A stretch of DNA of 64,000 nucleotides from Alphaproteobacteria bacterium (lineage in GTDB: Bacteria > Pseudomonadota > Alphaproteobacteria > Rhizobiales > Xanthobacteraceae). The notes beneath the pieces are model-generated. The model worked only from the letters and a program-made list of their open reading frames with translations. It was not told the DNA's origin and made no database searches. The stretch covers positions 88,183-152,182 of the forward strand of contig VBAH01000083.1 of the NCBI GenBank assembly GCA_005884685.1, written 5' to 3'. Positions 1-8,399 of the stretch are shown one piece after another. Each line of letters begins with the position of its first letter. Within the stretch, counting starts at the first letter, position 1. Both the position numbers and the translations under genes were made by a program.

Positions 1-2
1 TC

Positions 3-296
3 GGCGGCACCCTCCGCGGTTTGCGCTTCTCGGCGCGGACCGGGATCTACCGCGAAGATGTCGTCGCGCTGGGGCTTGCGCGGCTGTACGGCGGCGGCGC
101 CGCGTCAACCCAGACGGCGCCGGTCGGCATGTACGGCGGCGGTTACGGTCTGCGCACCGCGGGCGTCGGAATCGGCCGCGCCTCCCCGGTGACGCGGATG
201 TACCGGCGCGCCGCGTTCCGCGGCACGGCGGTCGGACTGCGTCGCGGCATCGGTGCGGGCTCGGTCGAGCCGATCAGCGGCGGCGGCGGATACTAG
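3..296 (+). CDS. C-terminal end of a Gly/Arg-rich protein (5' truncated by window)
   Basis: The frame is open from the first bases of the window to a TAG at 294-296, so this is the tail of a longer gene starting upstream. The 97 visible residues are low-complexity: runs of Gly (AARLYGGG-like and a final SGGGGY), many Arg, and no recognisable fold. A strong hairpin with a short T stretch follows at 354-382, which fits a gene end. I do not recognise the family; a surface or secreted Gly-rich protein is possible. The composition makes a chance open frame in GC-rich DNA a real alternative. Confidence 0.4.
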   Translation, partial: GGTLRGLRFSARTGIYREDVVALGLARLYGGGAASTQTAPVGMYGGGYGLRTAGVGIGRASPVTRMYRRAAFRGTAVGLRRGIGAGSVEPISGGGGY

Positions 297-353
297 CCAT
301 CCGATATCGGTCCCCCGGAGCCGGCATTGCCTCCCGCGCCGGCTCACACGAGA

Positions 354-382
354 AGCGGCCGGCCCACAAGGCCGGCCGCTTT
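354..382. terminator. Bidirectional hairpin terminator between convergent genes
   Basis: A perfect 11-bp stem (AGCGGCCGGCC, 354-364, with its complement at 370-380) closes a 5-nt loop CACAA. It is followed on the + strand by TT and then GCG, so the U-tract is short. It lies between the rightward gene ending at 296 and the leftward GNAT gene ending at 394. Confidence 0.6.
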
Positions 383-393
383 GCGCTTGGCGG

Positions 394-669
394 TCATGCT
401 ACGAGGTCCTGGTACTCGGGATGCTGCGCGATCACGAACCGCGCGAACGAGCAAAGCGGCCGCACGTTCAGATTCTGCGCGCGGATCTGCTCCAGCATTT
501 GCAGCACAAGGCGCGATCCGACCCCGCGCTCGCGCAGCTCGCGTGGCACCTCGGTGTGGGTGATCGCAATCACGCCGTCGAGGTTGCGGTAGTTGGCAAA
601 GGCCGTGTGCCCGTCGAGATCGAGCTCGAAGCGGGCGGGCGCGTTCGGAGCGGCAAACGTTTGCGCCAT
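394..669 (-). CDS. GNAT family N-acetyltransferase (short, COG2388-like)
   Basis: A 91-aa protein of the short GNAT type: a small beta sheet then the acetyl-CoA loop (ELRERGVGSRLV, the R/Q-x-x-G-x-G/A signature) and helix, ending with conserved CSFARFVIAQHPEY. The short members of this group are mostly of unknown substrate. The frame extends upstream, but ATG at 669 is preferred because it starts the family homology (MAQTFAAPN) and lies 5 nt after the stop of the amidotransferase gene. It is the last gene of the leftward TRAP operon. The link to transport is positional only. Confidence 0.8.
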   Translation of the reverse strand: MAQTFAAPNAPARFELDLDGHTAFANYRNLDGVIAITHTEVPRELRERGVGSRLVLQMLEQIRAQNLNVRPLCSFARFVIAQHPEYQDLVA

Positions 670-674
670 GGTGG

Positions 675-1442
675 TCAGTCGCGGCTGTGCGCCTGCAGTG
701 CCTGTCCGAACGCCTCGAACAGCTTCCGGTTCACCGGATTTTTCTGCGGATCGTATTCGGCGTGCCATTGCACCCCCAAGGCGAAGCCCGGCGCATCGGC
801 AATTCTGATCGCCTCGATGGTGCCGTCCTCGGCCACTCCCTCGACCACGATGCGCTCGCCCGGCCGGTCGATGCCCTGACCATGCAGCGAGTTCACGCGG
901 ATCGTCTCGCAGCCGAGGAGCCCGGCGAATATGCCGTCGGGCACGAGGGTCACCTCGTGGCGGTCGGCGAAGATGACGAGCGGATCGGGATGGATTTCGC
1001 CGTTGGCAAGGCGCGGCATGCGGTGGTTCATCCGCCCGGGCAGCTCGCGGATTTCCGGATGCAGCGAGCAGCCGAAGGCGACGCTCATCTCCTGAAAGCC
1101 GCGGCAGATGCCGAACAGCGGCACGCCGCGCTCGACACAGCGCTGCGCGAGCGCGAGCGCGAGCGCGTCGCGGTCCTGGTCGTAGGGCTCGTGGCGCACG
1201 TCTTCCTGCACGCCGAAGCGGGTCGGGTGCACGTTGGCGCGCGCGCCGGTGAGCAGGATGCCGTCGACCGTTTCGAGCAGGGTGTCGATGTCGGTGATCT
1301 CCGGCGAGCCGGCGAACATCAGCGGCAGCGCGCCGGTGACATCCGCAATGGCGCGCAAATTGCGCTCGCCGACCATCTGCGTGGAGAAGCGGTTTTCCAC
1401 GCGATGCGCGTTGCCGATCACGCCGACAACCGGTTTGGTCAT
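675..1442 (-). CDS. Class I glutamine amidotransferase-like hydrolase (peptidase C26, PuuD type)
   Basis: A 255-aa protein of the gamma-glutamyl-gamma-aminobutyrate hydrolase family. The nucleophile elbow GICRG puts Cys at residue 113; the catalytic His and Glu are in GVQWHAE (His227, Glu229). Family enzymes hydrolyse gamma-glutamyl amides in polyamine degradation, but many members have unknown substrates. It starts 26 nt after the end of dctM and ends 5 nt before the GNAT start, so it is part of the TRAP operon and may act on the imported compound (inference). The length is normal and no key residue is missing. Confidence 0.88.
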   Translation of the reverse strand: MTKPVVGVIGNAHRVENRFSTQMVGERNLRAIADVTGALPLMFAGSPEITDIDTLLETVDGILLTGARANVHPTRFGVQEDVRHEPYDQDRDALALALAQRCVERGVPLFGICRGFQEMSVAFGCSLHPEIRELPGRMNHRMPRLANGEIHPDPLVIFADRHEVTLVPDGIFAGLLGCETIRVNSLHGQGIDRPGERIVVEGVAEDGTIEAIRIADAPGFALGVQWHAEYDPQKNPVNRKLFEAFGQALQAHSRD

Positions 1443-1468
1443 TGCCAGGGTCTCGAAGTCGCCACGCC

Positions 1469-2752
1469 CTATCTAATCAACCCGGCGAGCCGCGGCAATG
1501 TGAGGCTGATCTCGGGAATGCAGATGATCAGGATCAAACCCGCGAACAGCGCCAGCATGTAGGGAATATAGGTGCGGAAATGCTGGCCGACCGAGAGGTT
1601 GGCAAAGCGCAGCGCCATCAAGAGCCCGACCCCCATCGGCGGCAAAAACAGCCCGATCCCGACGGCGGCGGTCTGCACGATGTTGAAGTGGATCGGGTCG
1701 ATCCCCATCGCCTCGGCGATCGGAAACACCACCGGGATCAGCACCACGGCGGCGGGCAGGCCCTCCAGCACCATGCCGAACAGCACGGTGATCAATGCGG
1801 TGCCGAGCAGGAACGCCCAGTGGTGCGCCTTCAGGGGGCCGAGCACCTCGCCGAGCATCTGCGGCACGCCGCTCACGCCCATCAGGTATTGATACACCGA
1901 CGCGACCGCGAGCAGGAACACGACCGCCGCCGTGAGGATCGCCGAGTCGTAGGCGATCTTGCCCATGTCGCGCCACGAGACGTTGCGATAGTAGAGCTTG
2001 GCGGCGGCGACCGCGTAGCCCGCCACCACCGCGCCGGCTTCGGTCGCCGTGATGACGCCGAAGATGAAGCCGAACAGGATCACGAACGGCACCACCATCG
2101 GCACGGCGGCATGCAGCGAGGCATGGCCGAGCGCCTTCAGGCTCGGCCGCCGGTCGACCGGCCAATCGTTCGTGCGGGCGCGGATGTACACCACCGCCAT
2201 GAGGCAGATCATGATCACCAGCGCCGGAATGAAGCCGGCGACGAACAGCGCGACCGCGGAGGTGTTGGTGACCTGCGCCAACACGATCATGAAGATCGCG
2301 GGCGGCACCAGCATGCCCATCGCGGTCCCGGACGCGATCAGCGAAGCGGAATCGCGGCGGTCGTAACCGGCGCGCGTGAGCGGCGGCATCAGCGAGGAGC
2401 CGAGCGCGGAGACTTCCGCCATCTTCGATCCGCAGATGTCGGAGAAGAAATACGCGACCACGATCACCGACATGCCGAGCCCGCCCTTGACCCAGCCGAC
2501 CAGCGCGCGCGCAAGCTCGACCAGCGCGTGGCTCATGCCGCAGCGCTCCATCAGATTGCCGGCAAACACGAAAGCCGGGATCGCGAGCAGCACCCAGCTC
2601 TGCGAGCCGGAAACAAGCGCGGACGAGAGCTGCTGCATCGGGTAGCCGCCGAGCCACAGTCCCGCGATGCCCGCGACCGCGAGCGCGAACACGATCGGCA
2701 TCGAGAGCAGGATCAGGACGGCGAAGATGACGGCGACCGCGGCAAGCATCAT
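1469..2752 (-). CDS. dctM: TRAP transporter large permease (DctM)
   Basis: A 427-aa, very hydrophobic protein with about 12 predicted membrane segments. It has the DctM hallmarks: an N-terminal AxxxFxxLxxxxPIVFAL helix, conserved NLMERCG, and repeated glycine-rich segments (LVPPAIFMI, LFLPPMGVGLLMA). DctM forms the ion-driven translocation channel of tripartite ATP-independent periplasmic transporters. It follows dctQ by 7 nt on the same strand, and dctP lies upstream. The substrate cannot be read from the permease; the family carries C4-dicarboxylates and other organic acids. Confidence 0.93.
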   Translation of the reverse strand: MMLAAVAVIFAVLILLSMPIVFALAVAGIAGLWLGGYPMQQLSSALVSGSQSWVLLAIPAFVFAGNLMERCGMSHALVELARALVGWVKGGLGMSVIVVAYFFSDICGSKMAEVSALGSSLMPPLTRAGYDRRDSASLIASGTAMGMLVPPAIFMIVLAQVTNTSAVALFVAGFIPALVIMICLMAVVYIRARTNDWPVDRRPSLKALGHASLHAAVPMVVPFVILFGFIFGVITATEAGAVVAGYAVAAAKLYYRNVSWRDMGKIAYDSAILTAAVVFLLAVASVYQYLMGVSGVPQMLGEVLGPLKAHHWAFLLGTALITVLFGMVLEGLPAAVVLIPVVFPIAEAMGIDPIHFNIVQTAAVGIGLFLPPMGVGLLMALRFANLSVGQHFRTYIPYMLALFAGLILIICIPEISLTLPRLAGLIR

Positions 2753-2759
2753 GGGTGGG

Positions 2760-3266
2760 CTATTCGGTTCCGTGCAAGGGTTCGTCCTGCGGCGGCGGAG
2801 CGACGAGCATGGCGAGCCCGTAGACGGCGATCAGGATGCCGCCGACGACCGCGGAGGCGTAGAGCCAGGCGAGGTTGAGCTGCAGGCCCGGCGTCGCGAG
2901 CGTGCGGTTGAGCAGGCAGAGCTGGTAGCCGTACCACGCAGCGAGGATGCCGACCCCGACGATCAGCGCATGATTGAAGCGATGGATCCAGAGCTGCGCC
3001 GTCGGCGGCAGCTTGTGGGTGAAGACATGCAGGGTGAAATGGGCGCGCTGCTGGATGCCGACCGCGGCGCCGACCAGCGTGAGCCAGGCGAGCGACATCT
3101 CGCCCAATTCCTCGACCCAGGTGAACGGCACCGGATCGACGTCGAGCCAGTCGGTGATCGCGCCGACGAAATAGCGCAGCACGACGCCGATCAGCAGGTT
3201 GATGATCGCGAAGATGATCAGCGCGGTGATGGCGAGTTTGGGGAGGTCGGAAAGCTTGCGGAGCAT
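2760..3266 (-). CDS. dctQ: TRAP transporter small permease (DctQ)
   Basis: A 168-aa protein with four membrane helices. It has the DctQ signature TWVEELGEMSLAWLTLVGAAVGIQQRAHF in the middle, with the conserved Trp/Glu/Glu and R-x-H-F. DctQ anchors the large permease in the TRAP complex. The frame extends to an ATG at 3302, but those codons fall inside a dispersed repeat (3298-3400), so ATG at 3266 (MLRKLSDL) is chosen. No strong ribosome binding site is seen in front of either start, which leaves the start uncertain. It sits between dctP and dctM. Confidence 0.88.
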   Translation of the reverse strand: MLRKLSDLPKLAITALIIFAIINLLIGVVLRYFVGAITDWLDVDPVPFTWVEELGEMSLAWLTLVGAAVGIQQRAHFTLHVFTHKLPPTAQLWIHRFNHALIVGVGILAAWYGYQLCLLNRTLATPGLQLNLAWLYASAVVGGILIAVYGLAMLVAPPPQDEPLHGTE

Positions 3267-3297
3267 AGGAAAGGGGATTCCGATGGCTGGCTCGAGT

Positions 3298-3400
3298 GTC
3301 ATCCCGGCCGAGCGAAGCGAGAGCCGGGATCCATCGTGCCGGTTGCGCAGATCGGGGGTTCATGGATCCCGGATAGCCGCTACGCGGCTTCCGGGATGAC
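3298..3400. repeat. Dispersed palindromic repeat, family B, inside the TRAP operon
   Basis: The 103-bp unit is bounded by perfect inverted arms GTCATCCCGG (3298-3307) and CCGGGATGAC (3391-3400), with internal smaller inverted segments. A related unit lies at 17971-18080. It separates dctP (upstream on the minus strand) from dctQ. Confidence 0.8.
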
Positions 3401-3439
3401 AGTTGTCGTTTGCGGCGGCTTGCGGGATGTGACGGAGAC

Positions 3440-4453
3440 CTAAACCTTGAACCCCTCGATCTCGTCCCACAGCGCGCCGTACTGGCTCTTGTAGGCCGGC
3501 CAGATCTTCTGCTGCGCCACCTTGCGGAATTCCTCGACCTTGGCCTCGACCACCACCATGCCGAACGGTTCGAGCTCGGATTTCGCCTTGGCGAAGTTGT
3601 CGACCGACTCGGTCGCCTCGCGAATCCTCACCTGCGTCTCGCGCGACACGTCGAGCAGCATCTTCTGCTGCTCCGGCGTCAGCCCGTTCCAGATCTCCAG
3701 GTTCATCACGACATTGGTCGGGCCGTAATTGTGGTAGGACATCGAGGCGTATTTCGAGACCTCGTAGACCTTCAGCGCCTTCATGTTGACGATCGGCAGG
3801 TCGCCGCCGTCGATCACGCCCGACTTCGCCGCGGTGATCACCTCGCCCCAGCCCATCGGCACCGCGTTGCCGCCGAGCCCGTTGATCGTGTCGCCGAACA
3901 CCTTGGCCTGCTGCACGCGGATTTTCTGCCCGCGCAGGTCGCGCGGCTCGACGATCGGCTTCTTCGATGTCCAGAAATGGCGGAAGCCGAAATCGTAGAA
4001 GCACAGCACCTTGAGTTTGTACTTGTCCTGGATTTCCTGATCGAGCTTGTCGCCGATCTTGCCGTTGAACATCGCGTAGGCGTGCGCGTAATCCTTGACG
4101 AGATACGGCACGAGGAACGCGCCCATCTCGGGAAACACGGTCGCAGCGGCGCCGGACGGGCTGCCGATCGCGATCGAGCCGGATTTCACCGCGTTCATCA
4201 CTTCGAGCTCTTGCGGGATGAGCGTCTTGCCGAAGAACTGCATGTCGAGCGCGCCCTTGGAGCGGGCATTCACTTCCTTGGCCATCCATTCGAAGTTGAT
4301 CGCCGCGGATTCCGGCGCGGCGTTGACGTGCGCGAAAACGAGCTTCTTCGGCGCCGCCTGCGCGAAGGCAGGCGCGCGGCCGGTCGCCAGAATGCCGGCC
4401 ATGCCGGCGGACGCGGTGAGCAGCGTGCGGCGCGTGAATTTGGTGCGTGTCAT
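3440..4453 (-). CDS. dctP: TRAP transporter substrate-binding protein (DctP family)
   Basis: A 337-aa periplasmic binding protein. The N-terminus has a twin-arginine-like signal (TRRTLLTASAGMAGILA) cleaved near AFAQA. The mature part has DctP features: KLVFAHVNAAPESAAINFEWMA, GALDMQFFG, and the conserved GQKIRVQQAKVF and MGWGEV segments around the carboxylate-binding Arg. ATG at 4453 is chosen over longer frame extensions because GGGAG lies 9 nt upstream and the signal peptide starts there. It is the first gene of the operon dctP-dctQ-dctM-amidotransferase-GNAT, divergent from the gene at 4693. Confidence 0.92.
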   Translation of the reverse strand: MTRTKFTRRTLLTASAGMAGILATGRAPAFAQAAPKKLVFAHVNAAPESAAINFEWMAKEVNARSKGALDMQFFGKTLIPQELEVMNAVKSGSIAIGSPSGAAATVFPEMGAFLVPYLVKDYAHAYAMFNGKIGDKLDQEIQDKYKLKVLCFYDFGFRHFWTSKKPIVEPRDLRGQKIRVQQAKVFGDTINGLGGNAVPMGWGEVITAAKSGVIDGGDLPIVNMKALKVYEVSKYASMSYHNYGPTNVVMNLEIWNGLTPEQQKMLLDVSRETQVRIREATESVDNFAKAKSELEPFGMVVVEAKVEEFRKVAQQKIWPAYKSQYGALWDEIEGFKV

Positions 4454-4692
4454 GGGCGTTCTCCCGATTGCGGAATGATGTTGTCTGCGAGCAGCGGCGC
4501 GCGTTTTTCGTTGCCGACAGGATACAGAATGCCGCAGGCCGCACCAGTGGCTTCGCGGCAGCAGCCGGCGCGGGCCCGCGCGTTTGCCTTGCCCGCCGCC
4601 TGCGCCGCGGTACCCGCCTCGCCACTCGCCCCGATCCGCCATGTATGATTGTATTGGCGGCGGCACGGGCAGCCAGGGGAGGGGAGCAAACG

Positions 4693-5553
4693 ATGGACCC
4701 CAAGATTTCCGATTTCTTTCCGGACGCCGGCGAATGGAAATTTCAGAATCTGGCCGACGGGGCGGTCTCGCGCTTCAAGGTGGCCGTCGCCCAGCAAGGC
4801 GGCGTCACGCGCGTACAGCTCGAGGACAGTGCCCGCCACGAGCGCGCCTTCTTCTTCACCGGGTTCGAGGCGAGCGCGAACGAACTGCGCATCAACCGGG
4901 TGGAGCTTGCGCACCACAATGTCCAGAACGTCGATCCGCCGCTGGTGGTGACGCTCGATCCCAAGCAGCGCGGTCATGTCGCGCAGCTGTTCACCGCGGG
5001 GCCGGTCGGTCTCGACACCGGCCCCTATGACGGCACGGTGATCAGCAACGAGGTGCATGAAATCGCGACGCCGGCGCCGCCCGGCATCGGCCATCTATGG
5101 ACGATCACGGTCGAGGCCAAGGGGCGCGGCCGGACCACGGCGGCGCGGGTCGATTTCATGCTGCAGACCGGCATCGGAATGATCGACTTTTTCGGCCAGT
5201 TTTACGGCGGCTTTTTCAAGTATCTCCGCTTCTATGGCGAGCAACCGCCGCTGGCCGCGGCGCCGGCAGCCGATGCAGCGCCAGCCGCCGGTGCGCCGCC
5301 TGACCCACGCCGCATGCCGATCGACTTCCTGACGCACTACGCCCACCTGAACCGTCGCGGCGGCGCGCCGCCCGGCCCGTTCCAGGATGCGGCCTCGCGC
5401 CGCGCCTTGGCGCTCTGGGACCTCGAAGCCTATGAACGCAACCTCGCCTTCGACGACGCGTATCGCGCACTGAAGGGGCAGCAGCCACGCGAGCGCACGT
5501 CGCATGAGCTGCAGATGCTCGCAAAGCTGAAGGAGATACGCGATCACAAGTGA
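4693..5553 (+). CDS. Hypothetical protein, 286 aa
   Basis: I do not recognise the family. The protein starts MDPKISDFFPDAGEW with a strong purine-rich site (GGGGAGGGGAGC) upstream. It has an N-terminal beta-rich part without a signal peptide (about residues 1-175), an Ala/Pro linker (about 196-212) and a charged helical C-terminal part ending HELQMLAKLKEIRDHK. A mildly hydrophobic stretch (FMLQTGIGMIDFFGQFYGGFFKYLRFYG, about 155-185) could touch the membrane. It is divergent from dctP and convergent with the next small gene. Confidence 0.75.
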   Translation: MDPKISDFFPDAGEWKFQNLADGAVSRFKVAVAQQGGVTRVQLEDSARHERAFFFTGFEASANELRINRVELAHHNVQNVDPPLVVTLDPKQRGHVAQLFTAGPVGLDTGPYDGTVISNEVHEIATPAPPGIGHLWTITVEAKGRGRTTAARVDFMLQTGIGMIDFFGQFYGGFFKYLRFYGEQPPLAAAPAADAAPAAGAPPDPRRMPIDFLTHYAHLNRRGGAPPGPFQDAASRRALALWDLEAYERNLAFDDAYRALKGQQPRERTSHELQMLAKLKEIRDHK

Positions 5554-5581
5554 CGGGCGCGCCAGCGGGAAGCCGTGCGGC

Positions 5582-5603
5582 GACGCGCTAGCATCAGCGC
5601 GTC
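5582..5603. terminator. Weak hairpin between convergent genes
   Basis: An 8-bp perfect stem GACGCGCT/AGCGCGTC closes a 6-nt loop and overlaps the stop codon of the leftward gene at 5594. There is no T-run, so a terminator role is tentative. Confidence 0.3.
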
Positions 5604-5851
5604 GGGATGGTCAGCCGCAGGCCCGGCGTCGGCGCCGAGCGTGTGTTGTCATAGCCCGGTGTCGACGAATACGGCGTCACCGGATCGCCGGTGATCGAGC
5701 CGGGCGAGATAGTGGAATTCGGCGGCAGCACCAGCGGCGGCAGGATCGGCGAGATCAGCGGCTTGAAATCGACCGGCGGGGGCTCGGATTTGCCCTGTTG
5801 CGCCATAACCGGCGCGGCGCTGAGCAAGAGAACCAGCAAAGCGAGACGCAT
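5594..5851 (-). CDS. Small secreted Pro-rich protein
   Basis: An 85-aa protein: signal peptide MRLALLVLLLSAAPVMAQQ, then a short Pro/Ser/Thr-rich mature chain (PPPVDFKPLISPILPPLVLPP). No family recognised. ATG at 5851 is preferred because GGGAG is 10 nt upstream and the signal peptide begins there. It follows the LprI-like gene by 25 nt on the same strand, so the two may be co-transcribed exported proteins. Confidence 0.6.
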   Translation of the reverse strand: MRLALLVLLLSAAPVMAQQGKSEPPPVDFKPLISPILPPLVLPPNSTISPGSITGDPVTPYSSTPGYDNTRSAPTPGLRLTIPTR

Positions 5852-5876
5852 CGGCGTGCTCCCGGAAGCGCAAAGC

Positions 5877-6398
5877 TTAGCGCGGCGCCGTATCTTGCTC
5901 CAGTGCCTTGAGCCAGAGCGCCTGCCGCGCGGTTTCCTCGTAGGTGCATAACCCATAGATGACGCGCGACAGCGAGCCGCCTTCCGCCTGCATCGCCAGC
6001 GTGTCGCATTTCTTGGCGCGCCAGATCAGGAAGGTCGCTTGCATGTCGCGCAGGATGTCGGTGCCTTTGACCGGGCCGTCGCGCCGGTTCTCCTTCGGGC
6101 GGTTGTGCGGCTGCGCGTCGGTTTGCCCGAGCGAGCCGGCCATCAGCGCGGCGAGGCTCGCCTCGATCCGCTCGCTCCACACCGCCGTCTCGCGGCCGGC
6201 GCATTCGCCCATGCCGGCGGTCGTGCCGCCCTCGCGCGTGTCGGTGCACGGCCGGTAGATGGTGCCGATGCACATTTCCGGATTGTCCTTGGCGGATTGG
6301 AGGCAGGCTTCGATCGCCGCGCGATCGTCCGGCCGCACCTGCGCGAGCGCGGTGGCGGGTATCAGGTACGCAAGGAGCAGGGAGAGGAAACGCGTCAT
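5877..6398 (-). CDS. Secreted LprI-like protein (DUF1311-like)
   Basis: A 173-aa protein with signal peptide MTRFLSLLLAYLIPATALAQ. The mature part resembles DUF1311/LprI lysozyme-inhibitor-like proteins: regularly spaced Cys (EACLQ, EMCIG, RPCTD, GECAG, KKCDT, GLCTY) and Trp in helical segments such as GRETAVWSERIEASL. Known relatives are periplasmic or lipoprotein lysozyme inhibitors, but most members are uncharacterised. It is divergent from the Cys-rich secreted protein gene at 6488. Confidence 0.72.
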   Translation of the reverse strand: MTRFLSLLLAYLIPATALAQVRPDDRAAIEACLQSAKDNPEMCIGTIYRPCTDTREGGTTAGMGECAGRETAVWSERIEASLAALMAGSLGQTDAQPHNRPKENRRDGPVKGTDILRDMQATFLIWRAKKCDTLAMQAEGGSLSRVIYGLCTYEETARQALWLKALEQDTAPR

Positions 6399-6487
6399 CG
6401 CATGAATCTATCGACAATGTACGCGCCGGGCGCAACAATGAATGGTTGTATTGTGATATGCCAAGTGTATTCGGATGGAGGCTTGCG

Positions 6488-6877
6488 ATGATCGCGATGT
6501 GCCGGAATCTCTGCGCGGCGTTGGGGCTGGTCGCCGCGCTCGGGTCCGCGCAGGCGCAGGATGCGCGGGTGACGCTCGCGATGACGCCGGCGCCGCTCGG
6601 CGGGGCGTCAATCGCGCCGCTGACGCGGCCGGCGCTCCTGTGCGGCAACCGCTGGGTCCAGGGCGACTACGTGAAGCCCGCCAATTGCCAGAAGGCCTGC
6701 ACCAATCTCGGTCATCCGCAGTTGCTCTGTCAGCTGACGCTGGTGACGTTATGCCAGAGCTGCTGGAAGCAGTTGGTGGACTGCGCCAGCAAGCCGGCAC
6801 CTGGCGCGGGTGGGGTCAAGTGCGTCGCGTGCAGCGCGTTTTATGCGGACTGCATGAAGCCCTTCCTCCTGAAGTGA
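6488..6877 (+). CDS. Cys-rich secreted hypothetical protein
   Basis: A 129-aa protein with signal peptide MIAMCRNLCAALGLVAALGSAQAQ. The mature chain holds ten cysteines, several in close pairs (NCQKAC, CQSC, KCVAC). Such spacing suggests disulfides or metal binding. The start is supported by GGAGG 6 nt upstream of ATG at 6488. No family is recognised. It is divergent from the LprI-like gene. Confidence 0.65.
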   Translation: MIAMCRNLCAALGLVAALGSAQAQDARVTLAMTPAPLGGASIAPLTRPALLCGNRWVQGDYVKPANCQKACTNLGHPQLLCQLTLVTLCQSCWKQLVDCASKPAPGAGGVKCVACSAFYADCMKPFLLK

Positions 6878-7081
6878 CGGCGCGGGCGGAGCGGCGGCGC
6901 GCGACGCGCCGATCCGGGTGCGCCTTGCCCGCCCGAGAGCTTTGCAATCAAGGCAGGCTGCCGAGCCGCAAGGTCCACCGCGCGATCGACTTGATCCGCA
7001 AGAGGCCCCATTTGGTGCCACTGGCGCCAGCCGCATGCTATGGGTTGCATCGGTGTTGACATCAGAACTGGGGGGCGCGCC

Positions 7082-7999
7082 GTGGAACTACGAGCATTGG
7101 CTATCCTTGCGGCGGGAATGCAAAGCCTGGCCGAGCTTGAGCGCACCAACCCCAAGCTCGGGGCAGAACTCGGCACCTTCATCCGCCAGGTCGGGTCGGC
7201 GTGCTGGGACGCCTACAAAAACGTGTCGAAGGTTCTCAGCAAGGTCATCGCCCTGCGCGAGCCGGTGGAGCCTGCGGCCCTCGATGCCGTTTTGACCGAA
7301 TTGGCGGCGACCTACGATCACCAATGGTTCAAGACGGTGGCAGACGTTTGCGCGCGGCTGGCGGCAGCGGATGCTCAGTTTGGAACGGCCGTGCAGGCAC
7401 AGGCCAGCTACTCCCGCCCGAAAGCGGGGGAGCCTTCACTGTCCGACTTCATCGCCGTCCTGCGACAGGGCGAGGGAGTGCTCGAGAGCGAGATCAAGAC
7501 TGCGGTGGGCTCCGTGCAGTGGCAGCTGTCGCAAGGCCAGCGCTCGGGCGATTTGACCGCGGCAAAGCGCGAGGCGCGCGACCTTCAATCGCAGATCGAG
7601 GCACGCACGCTGGAAATCCGGCGCACCGTGCAGGAGGTGCTGGGCACCTCGGCCGCGGGGGCCGAAGAGATCCTCAACGGGTGGGACGAGAAGGCGGAAG
7701 GCGTCCTGCGTGCCGATCCCCATGCGCAACTGAAGCTGAATGCACTGATCCTCGTCGCCCTGGCCTCGCTCGGCGCCGGCATGCTGCAGGTGATCCCGCT
7801 CTATGCGTTTCCGCTCGTGACCGTCTTTGCGCTGGCGGGACTGGTTGTGTTGAATGCGATCCAGCTGCGCAATTCCAACAAGCTGAGCGAAGCGCGTTTC
7901 ATCGAGTTGATGAAGCTCGCGCTGCTGAAGTTTTACCTGCCCCTGAGTGGAAAATTCAGCCGGGCGCAGGCGTCAGGCACGCCCTCCGGCGGCGGTTAG
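7082..7999 (+). CDS. Hypothetical membrane protein with coiled coil
   Basis: A 305-aa protein. The N-terminal two thirds are helical and polar, with heptad-like segments (DLTAAKREARDLQSQIEARTLEIRRTVQEVL); two membrane helices follow (LNALILVALASLGAGMLQVIPLY and AFPLVTVFALAGLVVLNAI), then a charged tail. No family recognised. The frame opens at an ATG at 7040, but the GTG at 7082 has a G-rich tract (GGGGGG) at proper distance and seems more likely; the start is uncertain. Confidence 0.65.
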   Translation: MELRALAILAAGMQSLAELERTNPKLGAELGTFIRQVGSACWDAYKNVSKVLSKVIALREPVEPAALDAVLTELAATYDHQWFKTVADVCARLAAADAQFGTAVQAQASYSRPKAGEPSLSDFIAVLRQGEGVLESEIKTAVGSVQWQLSQGQRSGDLTAAKREARDLQSQIEARTLEIRRTVQEVLGTSAAGAEEILNGWDEKAEGVLRADPHAQLKLNALILVALASLGAGMLQVIPLYAFPLVTVFALAGLVVLNAIQLRNSNKLSEARFIELMKLALLKFYLPLSGKFSRAQASGTPSGGG

Positions 8000-8024
8000 A
8001 ACGGCGGCCGCGTTCGTCGATCCG

Positions 8025-8399
8025 TCAGCCGATCCAGAGATTGTGACCCGAAATGCCGTCCACCTGGGTGCCGTTCTGGCTGCGGTAGATCACGATTGGC
8101 GTATCGTTCAGCGCGGTGGTGATGGTCAGTTTCTCATTATCGGTCTGATACTGCGCGGCGCTGTCGGTCTTGCCGTTCAGCGTGATCGCGCAGGGCCCGT
8201 GCGCTGCGCCGGCATTCTGGTCGGACAGGAGCAGCTTGATATCGAACGTGCCGCTTTGGCCGAACGCGTTATAGGAGCCGTCGAAGCTGGTCTGGAACTG
8301 CTTGAAATCCTCGAATGAGCCCTGCCCGACACGAAATATGCCGACATAGATTTTCAGCGTGCCGGTGTGCGGGCCGAAATAGGGATTGAGCTGCGCCAT
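8025..8399 (-). CDS. Hypothetical protein, 124 aa
   Basis: A beta-rich 124-aa protein without a signal peptide (MAQLNPYFGPHTGTLKIYVG). It is rich in Asn, Gln, Thr and Gly and ends GISGHNLWIG. I do not recognise it. ATG at 8399 has a clear GGAGG 7 nt upstream. It converges with the membrane protein gene ending at 7999. Confidence 0.65.
   Translation of the reverse strand: MAQLNPYFGPHTGTLKIYVGIFRVGQGSFEDFKQFQTSFDGSYNAFGQSGTFDIKLLLSDQNAGAAHGPCAITLNGKTDSAAQYQTDNEKLTITTALNDTPIVIYRSQNGTQVDGISGHNLWIG

Noticed and set aside
1442..2878. 478-aa + strand frame rich in His, Arg, Asp over dctM
   Set aside because: Antisense reading of a GC-rich membrane protein gene; biased composition, no motif, and dctM on the other strand is clear.
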